Origin: Chloromonas sp. AAM2
Lineage: Eukaryota; Chlorophyta; Chlorophyceae; Chlamydomonadales; Chlamydomonadaceae
Length of the DNA: 13,477 bases
NCBI GenBank assembly: GCA_004335635.1
Contig: QAXH01004199.1
Span: 7,615 to 21,091 of the forward strand
Direction of reading: 5' to 3'
Positions 1-9,296 of the stretch are shown here, piece after piece. Position numbers and translations under genes: made by a program. A model generated the notes under the pieces. The model did not search any database, was not told the origin of the DNA, and saw nothing but the letters and a program-made list of their open reading frames with translations. Position 1 is the stretch's first letter; every line of letters starts with the position of its first letter.

Positions 1-181
1 GCCAATCCCTACCCCGAACCCTAGCCAATCCCTACCCCGAACCCTAGCCAATCCCTACCCCGAACCCTACCCAATCCCTACCCCGAACCCTACCCAATCC
101 CTAGCCAGTCCCTACCCAAACCCTAGCCAGTCCCTACCCAAACCCTAGCCAGTCCCTACCCAAACCCTAGCCAGTCCCTAC
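1..181. repeat. Telomere-like 22/23-bp tandem array at the window edge
   Basis: From 1 to about 106 the unit is 23 bp, built of GCCAATCCCTACCCCGAACC plus CTA with variants. From about 107 to 180 it is 22 bp (CCCTAGCCAGTCCCTACCCA plus AA). The CCCTA core resembles degenerate plant/algal telomeric repeat in the C-rich orientation expected at a left chromosome end. Read on the minus strand, it begins exactly at the donor GAG|GTAGGG of exon 17 of the exonuclease gene, so it is formally intronic. It continues past the edge. Confidence 0.9.
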
Positions 182-3100
182 CTCTCTGAGAAGCGTCAGG
201 GACGCGTGCAGGGAGGCTGCGCTGCTGCAGTCCAGGGGAATGTCGTACGCATTGGCCAGGTTCTGGAGCTCCGTCATCTTGCGTGGGTTGGGCGGCGGGT
301 GGCACCTGCACATCCGGGCGTGCACAAAACACACATGCTGAGCAGTGCTTATGCTACAGCAGGGAGGGAATGGATTTACCAACCGTACAACAGGCAGTGG
401 CCCCATGCTTCCACACACTCAACTGGCAGTACAGTGTCAAACTGCACAGGGAATATCCCAACCCTGTGCTGGCACCATGACAAAAGACCGGTCCTGCCTT
501 TCCAAAGTGAGACTGTCTGAACTGTGACCATTAAGGGTTTCCACTGATCCCACCGTCGCTGCATCCCGACCACCACCTGTGGCGTCTACTCTCGTTCCTT
601 GGTCTCGTATCAGTGAATACTAGGTTACGGTTTGCCAGCAAAACTTCAGCGCGTCCAATAGGGCTATCCTTACCTCCCCTTCAGCCCCTGCCCCACCTGA
701 GCATGGCCTTGTCCGGCAGCAGCGTAGCTATGAGATTGGCCACCCGCATGTTGGCCAGCAACATGAACTCCTCAACCAACTGATTGGCCTCTGCACCCCG
801 ATACTGGCCGGCGGATACCTAAAGGGACACCACGAATAGGCATGTACGCTGACTGCATTAGGTCATACCCGCCACTGAATAGACACTCAAGAGTGTGTGT
901 GTCCTAGGGTTCATTCTCGGGCACCCTTGCCTCTTTTCCGACCGTTAAAAGCGGGAAAGTTGCTACTCGTCAAGAGCTGTCTCCCGGCATACCCGGAATG
1001 TAGTACGACGCCTGAGCTTCCGGTAATTGTGCGGACAATGTCCGGACAATCCTGGAACAATTTTACATTTCGCATGCCAGTTGGTTTTTTGAGATTCTCG
1101 TGGAGAGTAGCAATGGATTTACGGCCTGCGATGGCACTGGTTGCGATTGTTTCATCGGAATGCCAGCAGTAGCACTCTTGTGCAATACGAGTTTAGAACG
1201 TCAAGAACAGCTGTGTGCAGAACGTGGTAAAACCTGAGTAGTACTGATGATTCCTATGCGGCAATGCACCTGTCTCTGCGTGTTACTCTGCTGTTATGTG
1301 CAGCGAGCGTGGCCCATGCACGTGGCCATGCACGTGGCCATGCACGTGGCCATGCACGAGGCCATGCACGTGGCCATGCACGTACCGGGTTGCCGTCCTT
1401 ATCGCGTGTGAAGAACAGCTTGACGTTATCCAGCCGCAGTGCGCCTAGCTCGTCGAACCGGCGAGCGCGCCGTGCACGTGCCAGGCGGTTGAGAGCCAGA
1501 CAGTCACCGACCACCTGCAACAGGCAAACACATCAGAACAGCTGCTTGTCAAACCAAAGGTTAACGATTACACTGTGCATGCGTATCAAGCCTACAGTTG
1601 CAAGATGACCAGGAGTCGAGTGGCCTGTCCTGTAATACTATCCATGGAAAACAAGCTTTCTGCTCAGAACCTGGTTTGCAAGGTGTTTTAAACGCGTCAT
1701 CTACAGCACCTATGTCTGCAACACCACAATGTGCCCTGGTCACTCCAATGTGTCCTGGTCACTCCAGTGTGCCCTGGTCACTCCAATGTGTCCTGGTCAC
1801 TCCAGTGTGCCCTGGTCACTCTAATGTGCCCTGGCCATGCCCCGCCCCACCTGGTCCCATGTTGTGTCATCATGCAGCTCAGCCGGGCATGCACCGGCAT
1901 TGAACGAGTCCTCAATCATCTCCTGTGGGCACACAACGCATGACAGGAGTGACAGGAGTGACAAGCGTGCATGTCACTCGTCACACATGGCATTTGCTAC
2001 CCACTGTTCATGAGTATGTACATGAGGCTTTGAAAACGCCGGCAAGCTCAACCCACAAAGCAATCGGCAGACCACGACAAACTGGCCATCAATCGCCCAC
2101 ATTAACGTATTGTATTAGAGGGCCGCCAACAAATGGAAAAATCCTAAGTTGACAAGACGCGCCTGAACCAAACCGAGTAATTGAAAGCCCTGTGGTTGAT
2201 ACAAATGGAGCTGTAAGAACTTGGGCGTCTTATCAGCCTATAGGACCTTGTCAGGCCGCACCTGCACCATTTCGTATGCTAGCTTTGCCCTCGAGCGGAT
2301 GACCGACCGCCCCGCCCACTGCGCCACCACCTCGCCCCGCTCGTCCAGCTCCCACTCGATGGAGAAGGCTAGACGGTCAACGCCTGGGTTCAAACTGCAA
2401 CACACCATGCACCGGGAATGGCACATTGAGAAGCAAGTGTGATCTTGCATTAATCGGTAGCCGGATCGCCCAGGACTGACCAGCACCCCCAACACTTGTC
2501 CCAACCACCTTTTACATCTTCAGCATACTTTTCCGTCAAACCTTGCTTGAACACCCTTAGTACCCGGCACAAACCAATCACCCGTGTCATGCACTGCCTT
2601 ACGCCTTACACAATCCATCAAGCCTGAACCACCCATGCAACGTCATATGCCCTACCCCCTTATACCTGCACAGTTCCTCGCACAGCAGTCGTGGCAGCAT
2701 GGGCACCACCCGCTGCACCATGTACACACTGGTGGACCGCAGACCCGCCTCGTAGTCGAGCGCACTGGAACAGGCAAGGCAAGCACATTAGGAATCAGTT
2801 GTTGAACATGTGTTCATGGCATCTCCTATGGGTAGGCCAGGGCGGTGCCCATCCCGTTCCGTGTCCTCTAACGGCTTTCATGGTGTACATACACATGTAT
2901 ATATATCTTTTATGGCGAGGCAACTGAAACTGCTGCCTGATCAATCCCGTTTGCTTGAGCACGTCTTTGTGCCGCTGCAGTGGAACATCGAAACGTCCAC
3001 TGTCATCTCATGCCTGTGACTGTGACTGATTTGTCATGCCAACCCTTGTATTCAATTGTAAGGAACGTCCTTGAAGTCAACACCAACGTAAAAAAACAGT

Positions 3101-3338
3101 CCTTGGCTAGTGGTGAAAGATTCACTCATTTCAACAAGAATGTGCCTGCTGTATGGTGGAATGATGGCCGGCCCATACCATTACAGACACAGACAGCCTG
3201 GCAAACACACACAGGAACAAATGGGCACGGGCAATTGCCATACCAACCCTGATTACACGCTGGCTCACACATCTCTTGCTCGCTGTCACTCTCTCTCACT
3301 CTCACTCTCTCTCTCACTCACCCACATGCAAGCACACG

Positions 3339-3377
<39 letters not shown>

Positions 3378-4617
3378 GTACGGGGGTATGAAGTGCGCCA
3401 CGTCAGCGATGTGCACCCCCACGTGCCAGTGCCCCGGACGCCCCGGCACCGGGGAGACGTGCAGCGCATCGTCCAGGTCGCGTGCGGTGGCGGGGTCTAT
3501 GGAGAAGCTCCGGTGACCCCTGCAAGCAAAGCAAACTGACCCAGTGTATATGTGGGTTCACAGGGGACCCATGTGCAGCAGGCAGATCCTGTGCGACTGT
3601 AAATCACACGCGGCCTGGGATCACACATTGTTCAAATCTAGTTGTTTTATCTTAACGCATGAGGAGCCGCTCGTATGCACACTGCACGACTAGCCTTCAG
3701 GACTGGGGCCAGGAGCTGATGTTGGTGGAAAGTGTGCTTGCACGCCTGACCCTGTTATGCGTAATTCAGTCGGCATGATATATATCAGTATGTATGACCA
3801 GTCAGTATGATGTGGCCAGCAGGCGTGATCAAGCTTGGACATGTATGTTCACAGGCTGCAGCCTGGTTACAGAGCCCATCCAAAAGCAGAGGGTCCCACA
3901 TGCACTGTGAGTGCTAGCAAGCCATGAACAAATCGTGCTGAGCAACAAATGAAAATGTAGATAACCAGCGAGCAGAGGTCAAAGCGGTTAGGTGCGCAAA
4001 AGCAACAAGTGGTTGCCCCAATCACCTGAAGTCCCTTCTCCCTGCCATGTCCTTTGCAGTCATGGTCCAAGGGGTGGCGGGCAGGCAGGCAAGCACCTGC
4101 ACAGGCAAAGCATGCCAGTGGTGATGCTTTCGATATTGCACTGTTGGACTGTTATGAACTGTTATGTAGTTGCTTATACTTGATGCTTCCAAGCCTGGAG
4201 ACATGCGGAGCATCGGCCCCATGCTTTGTTTTTGTGTCCAGCACACTAACATCAGCTCTGTCCGTGTGAAATCAATAATTGCAGAAAAGAAGCATGGACT
4301 GTTTATCAGTGAAAGGACAGTGTACGCATCCTTGATATGCACATGACAAGCACACCAACTGATGCATAACCGGTTGTGCGTACGAAGCACCCACCTTGTC
4401 GGAAAACTCTTCAGTACGCACGCCTTGAGCCGACAGAATAGCCGCCGTCTCGCTCTCAATCTCACCCGCCTGTTGATGGGTTGGCACACCAGGGCCGTGG
4501 TTGAGTCACAATCACATGGTCATGTGCGGTGCACACGGTGTCCGAGCATGACTGACATGACTGACATGACTAACATGATTGTTTTCACTCTGCTGACACA
4601 GCTGGAGTGGTATTGGG

Positions 4618-4676
<59 letters not shown>

Positions 4677-7600
4677 ACACTAAACACTCACATAACTGAG
4701 AGAGAGAAAGAGGGAAGCATATGCGTGGGAGAGCAGATGTGTTCAATGTCCCACACGAAATGCAGCCTCATGTGATGGACCCTCCCACCTGTCCCAGGCT
4801 GTGTCGGACCTCCACGCACGGATAGGCTTTGTCCAACTCCCAGGCAGTCACACGGGCAGACACAAGGGTCCTGTGAGGACAGACAGCAGGGGTGCAGACC
4901 ACTGCTAACTGAGATGGGTGCGTGTGCCGGTGAGAGGCAGGAACGACAGCGTGCGTGTGTGCGTGTGTGCGCGTATCCTTCGTTCCTTTCCTTTTGCCCT
5001 GCCCTCCCTCCTTTCTGGATCAGCATGAGGTATAACTCCCGTGTGTGTGCATGTGCGCATGCGTGTCTACACATGGAAGAGAAAGGTTGACTTGTACGCA
5101 TGAGCATTGCGAGAGGGAACAGTCTACATGCCCTAGTTCCCTGCCCTTCAGGATCACAGTCTGCCCACCCTTGCCACGTGCATTCTCCACCTAGCAAAGG
5201 CCGAGGATACTTCCCATCCAGCAAGCATCAGTAATCCATCAGCAGCCTGCCTAGGCCTCTCCTCCTACCTGTGTGCCCCAGGCCCCTCCAGCGGCGTGGC
5301 TGCCTCCTCTTTGAGTTCATCGGCCAGGTGCGGCAGGGAGCTGGGCAGCACCAGGCAGCGCGGGGCGCAGGGGTCAAGTGGCAGCAGCCAGATGGGCTTG
5401 TGGCCGCCAGGACCGTTCACAGCACCGGCCTGCACGTACATACACAGGCACGTGTTTGAGTCACCGGCCTGCACGTAGATACACAGGCACGTGTTTAAGT
5501 CATCGGCCTGCACGTACATACACAGGCACGTGTTTGAGTCACCGGCCTGCTCGTAGGTACACAGGCACGTGTTTGAGTCACCGGCCTGCACGTAAATGCA
5601 AGAACCGGGGATGACACACATGCATAGACACGCACATGCACAAGCTCATACACGGCTCGGCCGAGATGACCACGCAGATCCAAGGACAACGCAGCATGAC
5701 CCATGCCTAGGCTGACCGGTGCACGCCAGATACAGAGACACACCCACACGTGGCATATGCGCGCCTACCCACCTAACCGCAGCCTGCTGCACATTGAATC
5801 AAATGCTAGTAAGAAGACCAGAAGCTTCACACATACACATGCACATACACATGCACATCACTCACACGAGATAATTACGCAGATTCAATGACAATGCCTG
5901 AAGACCCATGCCAAGGCTGACATAAGCATGCTGAGGCCTTAGACACACACATGCTTGCCCTGCCACACACGTAAGCACCAGTGGGCACTAGGGACAACTC
6001 CAGGAAATACCAGGAGATTGGCTATCCTCATCTCGCAAATGGCTTGCCAGTAATCACATACGTGCCAGCCATCCTCACCACTTCGCCCTGCAGCTCTTAC
6101 CCCCATGTCTCTTACCTGCAGCACTCCGACCAGCTGCTCCCTGCTCCTGCCCTGCTGCACAACGCCCACCACACGCCCTGACACGCGCAGCGACCCGCTG
6201 GGCGCGATCTCAAGGGTCTGCGTGATCGCCTTCTTAGCGGCCTCGGGACCACCTGCGCGCAGCAGACAGCAAGTGTGTGCTTCTGTGCATGCACTATCCA
6301 AAATTCACCAATCATAGATATCCTCCGTCTCTCTGCTTGCAAATCTGATACCAAAGCAGAATCTACAACACAGTTCACAAGAACAATGACTGTGCCATTG
6401 CTGCAACTCCCTTGCCTCACAACTGCCCAGTTCTCCTTAGTTTAAGACAAGGTTGAAACCAGGCAACCGTTACATCACGGGGAGTCACACTTCTCACCTG
6501 TCGTGGCCCAGTGGGTCTGTATAAGCGCATCCTCCACAGCCGGGGTGTTACTGGTGTTTTTCTGGTCATTTCTGGCGTTACTGCCCTTGCGCTGTGCCGC
6601 TACACCGCCACGCTCCAGAAAGTCCTTGCATGCAGCCAGCCTGTGCAAAACGCATGCAGAGAGCAGCGCGCGACAGCCATTTACGGAACATGAAAGCACA
6701 ACCATTCTGCAAAGGGTCTGCGTTGTAATGCACGTTGAAATACACATGCTGCCTTCTTCTCTTGTATGTGCCTTCTTCACATTTGCCCTGAAGGTGGCCT
6801 TTTGACTGACAATTCAACATCCATAATCATGACTTAACATGTTGGCTCGAGGGCCGATGGCAACTGAATGCAGACTCGTCACACAAAGGCCTTTTATATT
6901 CCACATGCACAGTGGACACCTCCAGTCCCCCACACTCGGACACACGCCCATGCACACACCTGTCTTGCACGTCCTGTGGCATTTTGTGGTACAACTTGTA
7001 CCACATGCAGGCAGGCAGCACCTCCACCACAACCTCATCCCCATCAAACGCCCTGCAATGCCAGCATCACACAAGCACTGGGTAAGCCAATGGGTAATCC
7101 AAGCCAACAAAGATGAGGCAGAGTACATGGTGTGTCAAGGAGTTGCAAGCAGCACCCAGCACGGTGCTGACGCTGACGCCTGAAATTGCTGATAGCCAGC
7201 AGCTCATTGGCCTTGAACCGCCGACTGAATGAGACATGACAAGAAGACATGATGCGACGCACATGAGAGTGAGTGCAGATGTGCGAGCAAGCAAGCACAG
7301 CAGGACATCACAAAGAAGCGAGGCTCATGCTGTGCAACCAGGGCACCTCCTCAGTCCAGCAGCCAAGGCCATGGGCTAGAGTGTGTACAGTGCTAGATCC
7401 TGGGATGCTTTTCACGCTACATGATGGAACAATCAGAACATAACACCGCAAACGAACATGAAGGGGTCTCAGGCGCTCTTATGCATGACTTTGCGATGCC
7501 AAAGTAACCATGATGTTATCGCATGTGTGCCTTCTGCCCACCTGTTCTGCAGTGCCTCTCCTTTGATCATGATGTCCTGAAGCAGGCCTGGCACTGAAAT

Positions 7601-9296
7601 GTACGCCTCAGTCCGGTCAGATGCATTGATGCGCATGCGGCCGGAGAACGCGGCACCTGTCTTGACAAGATGCTGAAGCTCGGATGCTGGAAGGTATTCC
7701 TACAAGCAGGAAAAATACGGGTACGTTCAGAGTACGCATCGCGTGTTGCAAAGTTGGACGGTTGACTGTTGTGAGTGAACTGGACAAACAGCTGCTTGTG
7801 GGCCATGGCTGTGCAATGCGTGCTGTGTACTGGTTTGTATTCGTGGCCATGCGCTGCAGCGTACCATGATGCATGTTCAACATGCAGGCATGGTCATGGA
7901 GGATACATGTGTGCGTTTGTTCCACGCATGCGCATGGCTGTGGATGGTGTGCTATTGTGGACATTCGATATCACGAAAGCATACCTCATAGCGTTGCCAG
8001 GCCTGCTTGTCCTGCTTTTTGAAGTTGCCCTTGCCTCCGGACGGTTTCTGCTCCTGCTGGTCACGTGCAGCAGCTGACTTTTGCCTATCAGCTGCACCAC
8101 CTGATGGTAACCGCTCGAACTGTTTCTCGGCGCTCGGGGCATTCTCCAGCGCTGCCTGAAAAGCACTGGCTCGCTTCCCCTTGGTACCTCCTTTGCCCAC
8201 CGGGCTGCCTCCATCCTTCCCGGCTGGTTGCTGTGTGGGGGGCGGTGGTGGCGGAGGCGGCTGCACTGGCTGGCTGCTGGAGCCAGCTGCCGGCTGCCGT
8301 GGCTGCCGTGGCTGGCATACCGGGAGGCCCTGCGCTGGCGGCCAGGAGCCAGCAGGAATCCCATCGCCCTGCTGGCCTAAGTGAGTGGGTGGGAGCGAGG
8401 AGGTGCGGGGTGGGGGTGGTGGGGGCACGGCCTGGACGGCACCGTCGCCCGACCGACGGGGCGCACTGCTGCTGCTGCTGCCACCTGCACCGCTGCTGGT
8501 GCTACTGGTGAACAGTCTGACTGCACCTGGGAGGCCGTTGGTCTGACCGGAGGTTGAGAGGCCTTGGAGCGAAGAGATGGAGCCTGGTGGTGCAGCACGC
8601 TGCATGCTGAATTGCTCGCGCAAGACTGGGGCTGGGAGGGCATTGCAGGAAGCCAGGGCTACCTGGAGCGCCTCCTGTGTGCATGGTGGGAGTATTGGTC
8701 AGAATCGCACCTTGCCAACCTTGGACAAGGGAAGCTTGGACGTGCAGAACAGTGTGAAGCTGTGAGGTTGGGTTGCTTTTGAGTAGATACCACACCATGT
8801 GCAGCCAATCCGCTTTGACATGACTTTGACATTTGGCATAGTGCTGTTTTTCAGGCTCTTTTGTGCCTAGCGGGGATTGCGGTCAGGATAGCACCGTGGC
8901 CACCACCAATACCATCACGGTGTGTCACAATCCCTTCTTGTGATGTTTGGACTGCATCTTTTGCATTCACTGGTGTAGGACACGTGAATGAGGAAGGGGT
9001 ACATGTCACATACCATGTAGATTGGATCCTCTCCAAAAGGGCGTGCTTGCCGTACGTCCATGGATGTCAGCGGGACTGGCGTCTGACGGTTGGATTCCTG
9101 CCTTGTTGGAGCGGCATCTGCATGGCAACACAGCACATGGCACCCAGGGTGCGACCCGTGAGTACGTTAGGGTTAGGGTTTCGTAAGGTGAATGCATATG
9201 TGTGGCCTGCATGCAAAGTGAAAGCTTACCCGTTGCTGCAGCACTGGAGAATGCCAGTCCTGTGCCCCAAGCGTCTGCTGGGGCCGTCTGCTGCAT
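182..9296 (-). CDS. DIS3L2: DIS3-like exonuclease 2 (RNase II/RNB family), 17 exons seen, 3' end outside window
   Basis: Predicted processive 3'-5' exoribonuclease of the RNase II/DIS3 family, closest in layout to animal DIS3L2 and plant SOV, which degrade cytoplasmic RNA without the exosome. Exons in transcript order: 9230-9296 (uncertain), 7985-8631, 7542-7699, 6960-7052, 6498-6640, 6116-6252, 5269-5429, 4789-4870, 4395-4469, 4026-4096, 3376-3519, 2666-2764, 2262-2394, 1851-1922, 1386-1514, 697-818, 182-305. All junctions are GT-AG and the phases chain into 819 codons without a stop. Domain order is a disordered N-terminus (to about residue 235), CSD1 (about 238-310), CSD2 (about 385-500), then RNB from about 545. 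The RNB motif [10 protein letters not shown] keeps all four metal-binding aspartates (553, 559, 561, 562). No PIN domain precedes CSD1, which favours DIS3L2 over DIS3/RRP44. The gene is cut at the left edge inside an intron. The family call is firm. The first exon and start are not. Confidence 0.9.
1308..1384. repeat. 12-bp tandem array (CGTGGCCATGCA) at a splice donor
   Basis: Five 12-bp units fill 1321-1380, one with an A for T change, preceded by a diverged 13-base copy at 1308-1320. The array abuts the donor CCG|GTACGT of exon 15 (1385). On the minus strand it stays open in the exon's frame and would read as repeats of RAWP. Each unit contains the palindrome GTGCAC/CACGTG-like core CCATGCACGTGG. 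Confidence 0.95.
1726..1839. repeat. 19-bp tandem array in the intron after exon 14
   Basis: Six copies of a 19-base unit (CCAATGTGTCCTGGTCACT), alternating between CCAATGTGT and CCAGTGTGC forms, which suggests a 38-base higher-order unit. The array ends 11 bases from the splice donor CAG|GTGGGG at 1850. Confidence 0.92.
1941..1963. repeat. Short 10-bp tandem repeat (TGACAGGAG core)
   Basis: Two exact 10-base copies and a partial third, 19 bases upstream (in transcript sense) of the exon 14 acceptor at 1923. Small, and possibly of no consequence. Confidence 0.7.
3285..3375. repeat. (CT)n-rich tract and (CA)16 microsatellite at a splice donor
   Basis: A CTCT/CACT-rich tract at about 3285-3322 is followed by a pure CA run at 3343-3375. 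On the minus strand the intron after exon 11 therefore starts CAG|GTGTGTGTGT and continues as (GT)n and then a GA-rich stretch. The rest of this 611-base intron (2765-3284) shows nothing recognisable. Confidence 0.95.
4548..4578. repeat. 9-bp tandem repeat (ATGACTGAC)
   Basis: Three near-identical 9-base copies, the last with AAC for GAC, in the intron between exons 8 and 9 of the exonuclease gene. No coding or regulatory role is evident. Confidence 0.75.
4621..4667. repeat. (CA)23 dinucleotide microsatellite
   Basis: An uninterrupted CA run of 47 bases in the intron 4470-4788. Likely length-polymorphic. It is about 120 bases from the exon 8 donor, so unlike the other arrays it does not touch a splice site. 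Confidence 0.97.
5423..5600. repeat. 39-bp minisatellite that includes a splice acceptor
   Basis: Four full 39-base units (5423-5461, 5462-5500, 5501-5539, 5540-5578) and a partial fifth. The first unit overlaps the first seven bases of exon 7. Every unit carries CAG followed by GCCGG (GCCGA in one unit), so the acceptor at 5430-5432 recurs at 5469-5471, 5508-5510, 5547-5549 and 5586-5588. Because 39 is divisible by 3 and no stop occurs in the gene's frame, each unit reads as variants of [13 protein letters not shown]. Confidence 0.95.
5662..5921. repeat. Diverged direct duplication inside one intron
   Basis: Positions 5662-5716 and 5867-5921 are both 55 bases and align without gaps at 44 of 55 positions, starting CGAGAT and ending GGCTGAC. 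The flanks on both sides are CA/ACATGC-rich, so the original duplicated unit may have been larger, about 200 bases. Lies in the intron between exons 6 and 7. Confidence 0.75.
5829..5862. repeat. ACATACACATGC 12-bp repeat
   Basis: About two and a half copies of a 12-base unit in the same intron as the 39-bp minisatellite, directly before the second copy of the 55-base duplication. Confidence 0.7.
6960..7699 (-). other. Exons 3-4: first cold-shock domain (CSD1)
   Basis: Exons 7542-7699 and 6960-7052 encode residues about 239-321. Recognisable family stretches are GRMRIN and, across the splice, [17 protein letters not shown], which matches the DIS3L2 pattern of NRAL-GDLVVV-LLP followed by a tryptophan (here MWYK). 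The split arginine codon (AG|G) fits exactly. The 489-base intron between them (7053-7541) contains a short open stretch around 7176-7230 that I do not accept as an exon, because skipping it gives perfect family continuity. Confidence 0.85.
7985..8631 (-). other. Exon 2 of the DIS3L2-like gene: low-complexity N-terminal region
   Basis: About 215 codons rich in Ser, Pro, Gln and Gly, with an eight-proline run, a Ser run, a tandem QPRQPR, and a basic patch near GKGGTKGKR. The composition suggests a disordered, possibly RNA-binding tail. It ends in WQRYE, which joins in phase to EYLPAS of exon 3, matching the start of the DIS3L2 first cold-shock domain. The donor is GAG|GTATGC at 7984. The 5' boundary is uncertain. 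The acceptor at 8632-8634 (CCCAG) gives the right phase with the proposed exon 1. An in-frame ATG at 8605 would allow translation to start within this exon. Confidence 0.7.
9167..9181 (+). repeat. Interstitial TTAGGG-type tract (telo-box-like)
   Basis: TTAGGGTTAGGGTTT: two and a bit telomere-type units. On the minus strand it includes AAACCCTAA, which matches the plant telo-box element found near promoters of translation and housekeeping genes. It lies about 50 bases inside the proposed first intron of the exonuclease gene. It is short enough to be chance. Confidence 0.6.
9230..9296 (-). other. Candidate first coding exon of the DIS3L2-like gene
   Basis: An ATG at 9296-9294 opens 22 codons (beginning [10 protein letters not shown]) and ends at a strong donor, CGG|GTAAGC, at 9229. 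One base is carried over, so the next exon must supply two; the acceptor at 8632 does. The intervening intron of about 600 bases holds no other coding-like stretch I could see, but it contains a TTAGGG-type tract at 9167-9181. The peptide is short and low-complexity, so no homology supports it; starting at ATG 8605 is the main alternative. Confidence 0.4.

Larger units (their letters stand above)
182..4096 (-). other. Exons 10-17: first part of the RNB catalytic domain
   Basis: Exons 4026-4096, 3376-3519, 2666-2764, 2262-2394, 1851-1922, 1386-1514, 697-818 and 182-305. Family signatures in order: [24 protein letters not shown] with [47 protein letters not shown] and [47 protein letters not shown]; and RCHPPP followed by [10 protein letters not shown]. 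These match the DIS3L2 RNB order, and no exon is missing by alignment. The C-terminal RNB motifs (the SPIRRYAD-like segment) and S1 are not in the window. Introns at 819-1385, 1923-2261 and 3520-4025 hold nothing recognisable beyond the repeats listed. Confidence 0.9.
4395..6640 (-). other. Exons 5-9: linker and second cold-shock domain (CSD2)
   Basis: Exon 5 (6498-6640) encodes a variable Asn/Thr/Gln-rich linker. Exon 6 (6116-6252) begins GGPEAAKKA and runs into [10 protein letters not shown]. Exon 7 (5269-5429) contains [19 protein letters not shown]. Exon 8 (4789-4870) contains [11 protein letters not shown], and exon 9 (4395-4469) contains [12 protein letters not shown]. Together they follow the DIS3L2 order from the CSD2 beta strands to the conserved SLGQAGEIE-ET segment before the catalytic domain. 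Phases are 1, 0, 2, 0, 0 at successive exon ends. Introns in this stretch carry several repeats, described separately. The intron at 4871-5268 is TG-rich, with no further exon seen. Confidence 0.85.

Noticed and set aside
1..181. CRISPR-like array
   Set aside because: Units are contiguous 22-23-bp tandem copies with no unique spacers, in a eukaryotic intron.
1598..1943. Plus-strand open frames over the 19-bp array
   Set aside because: Translation is only the repeat (CPGHS-like units) and lies opposite an intron and exon of the exonuclease gene.
4688..5224. 178-codon minus-strand open frame
   Set aside because: Only 4789-4870 is coding, and in a different frame that matches CSD2; the rest is TG-rich intron with Cys/His-rich nonsense translation.
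5378..5614. Plus-strand open frame across the 39-bp array
   Set aside because: The repeat is open in more than one frame because its length is divisible by three; no start context or homology supports the plus strand.
7176..7230. Possible extra exon ([17 protein letters not shown]) between exons 3 and 4
   Set aside because: Joining exon 3 directly to exon 4 gives exact phase and uninterrupted family alignment, so an exon here would break CSD1.
8065..8511. 148-codon plus-strand open frame opposite exon 2
   Set aside because: Shadow of the low-complexity minus-strand exon; the Gly/Cys/Trp-rich peptide is the usual antisense of Pro/Gln-rich coding sequence.
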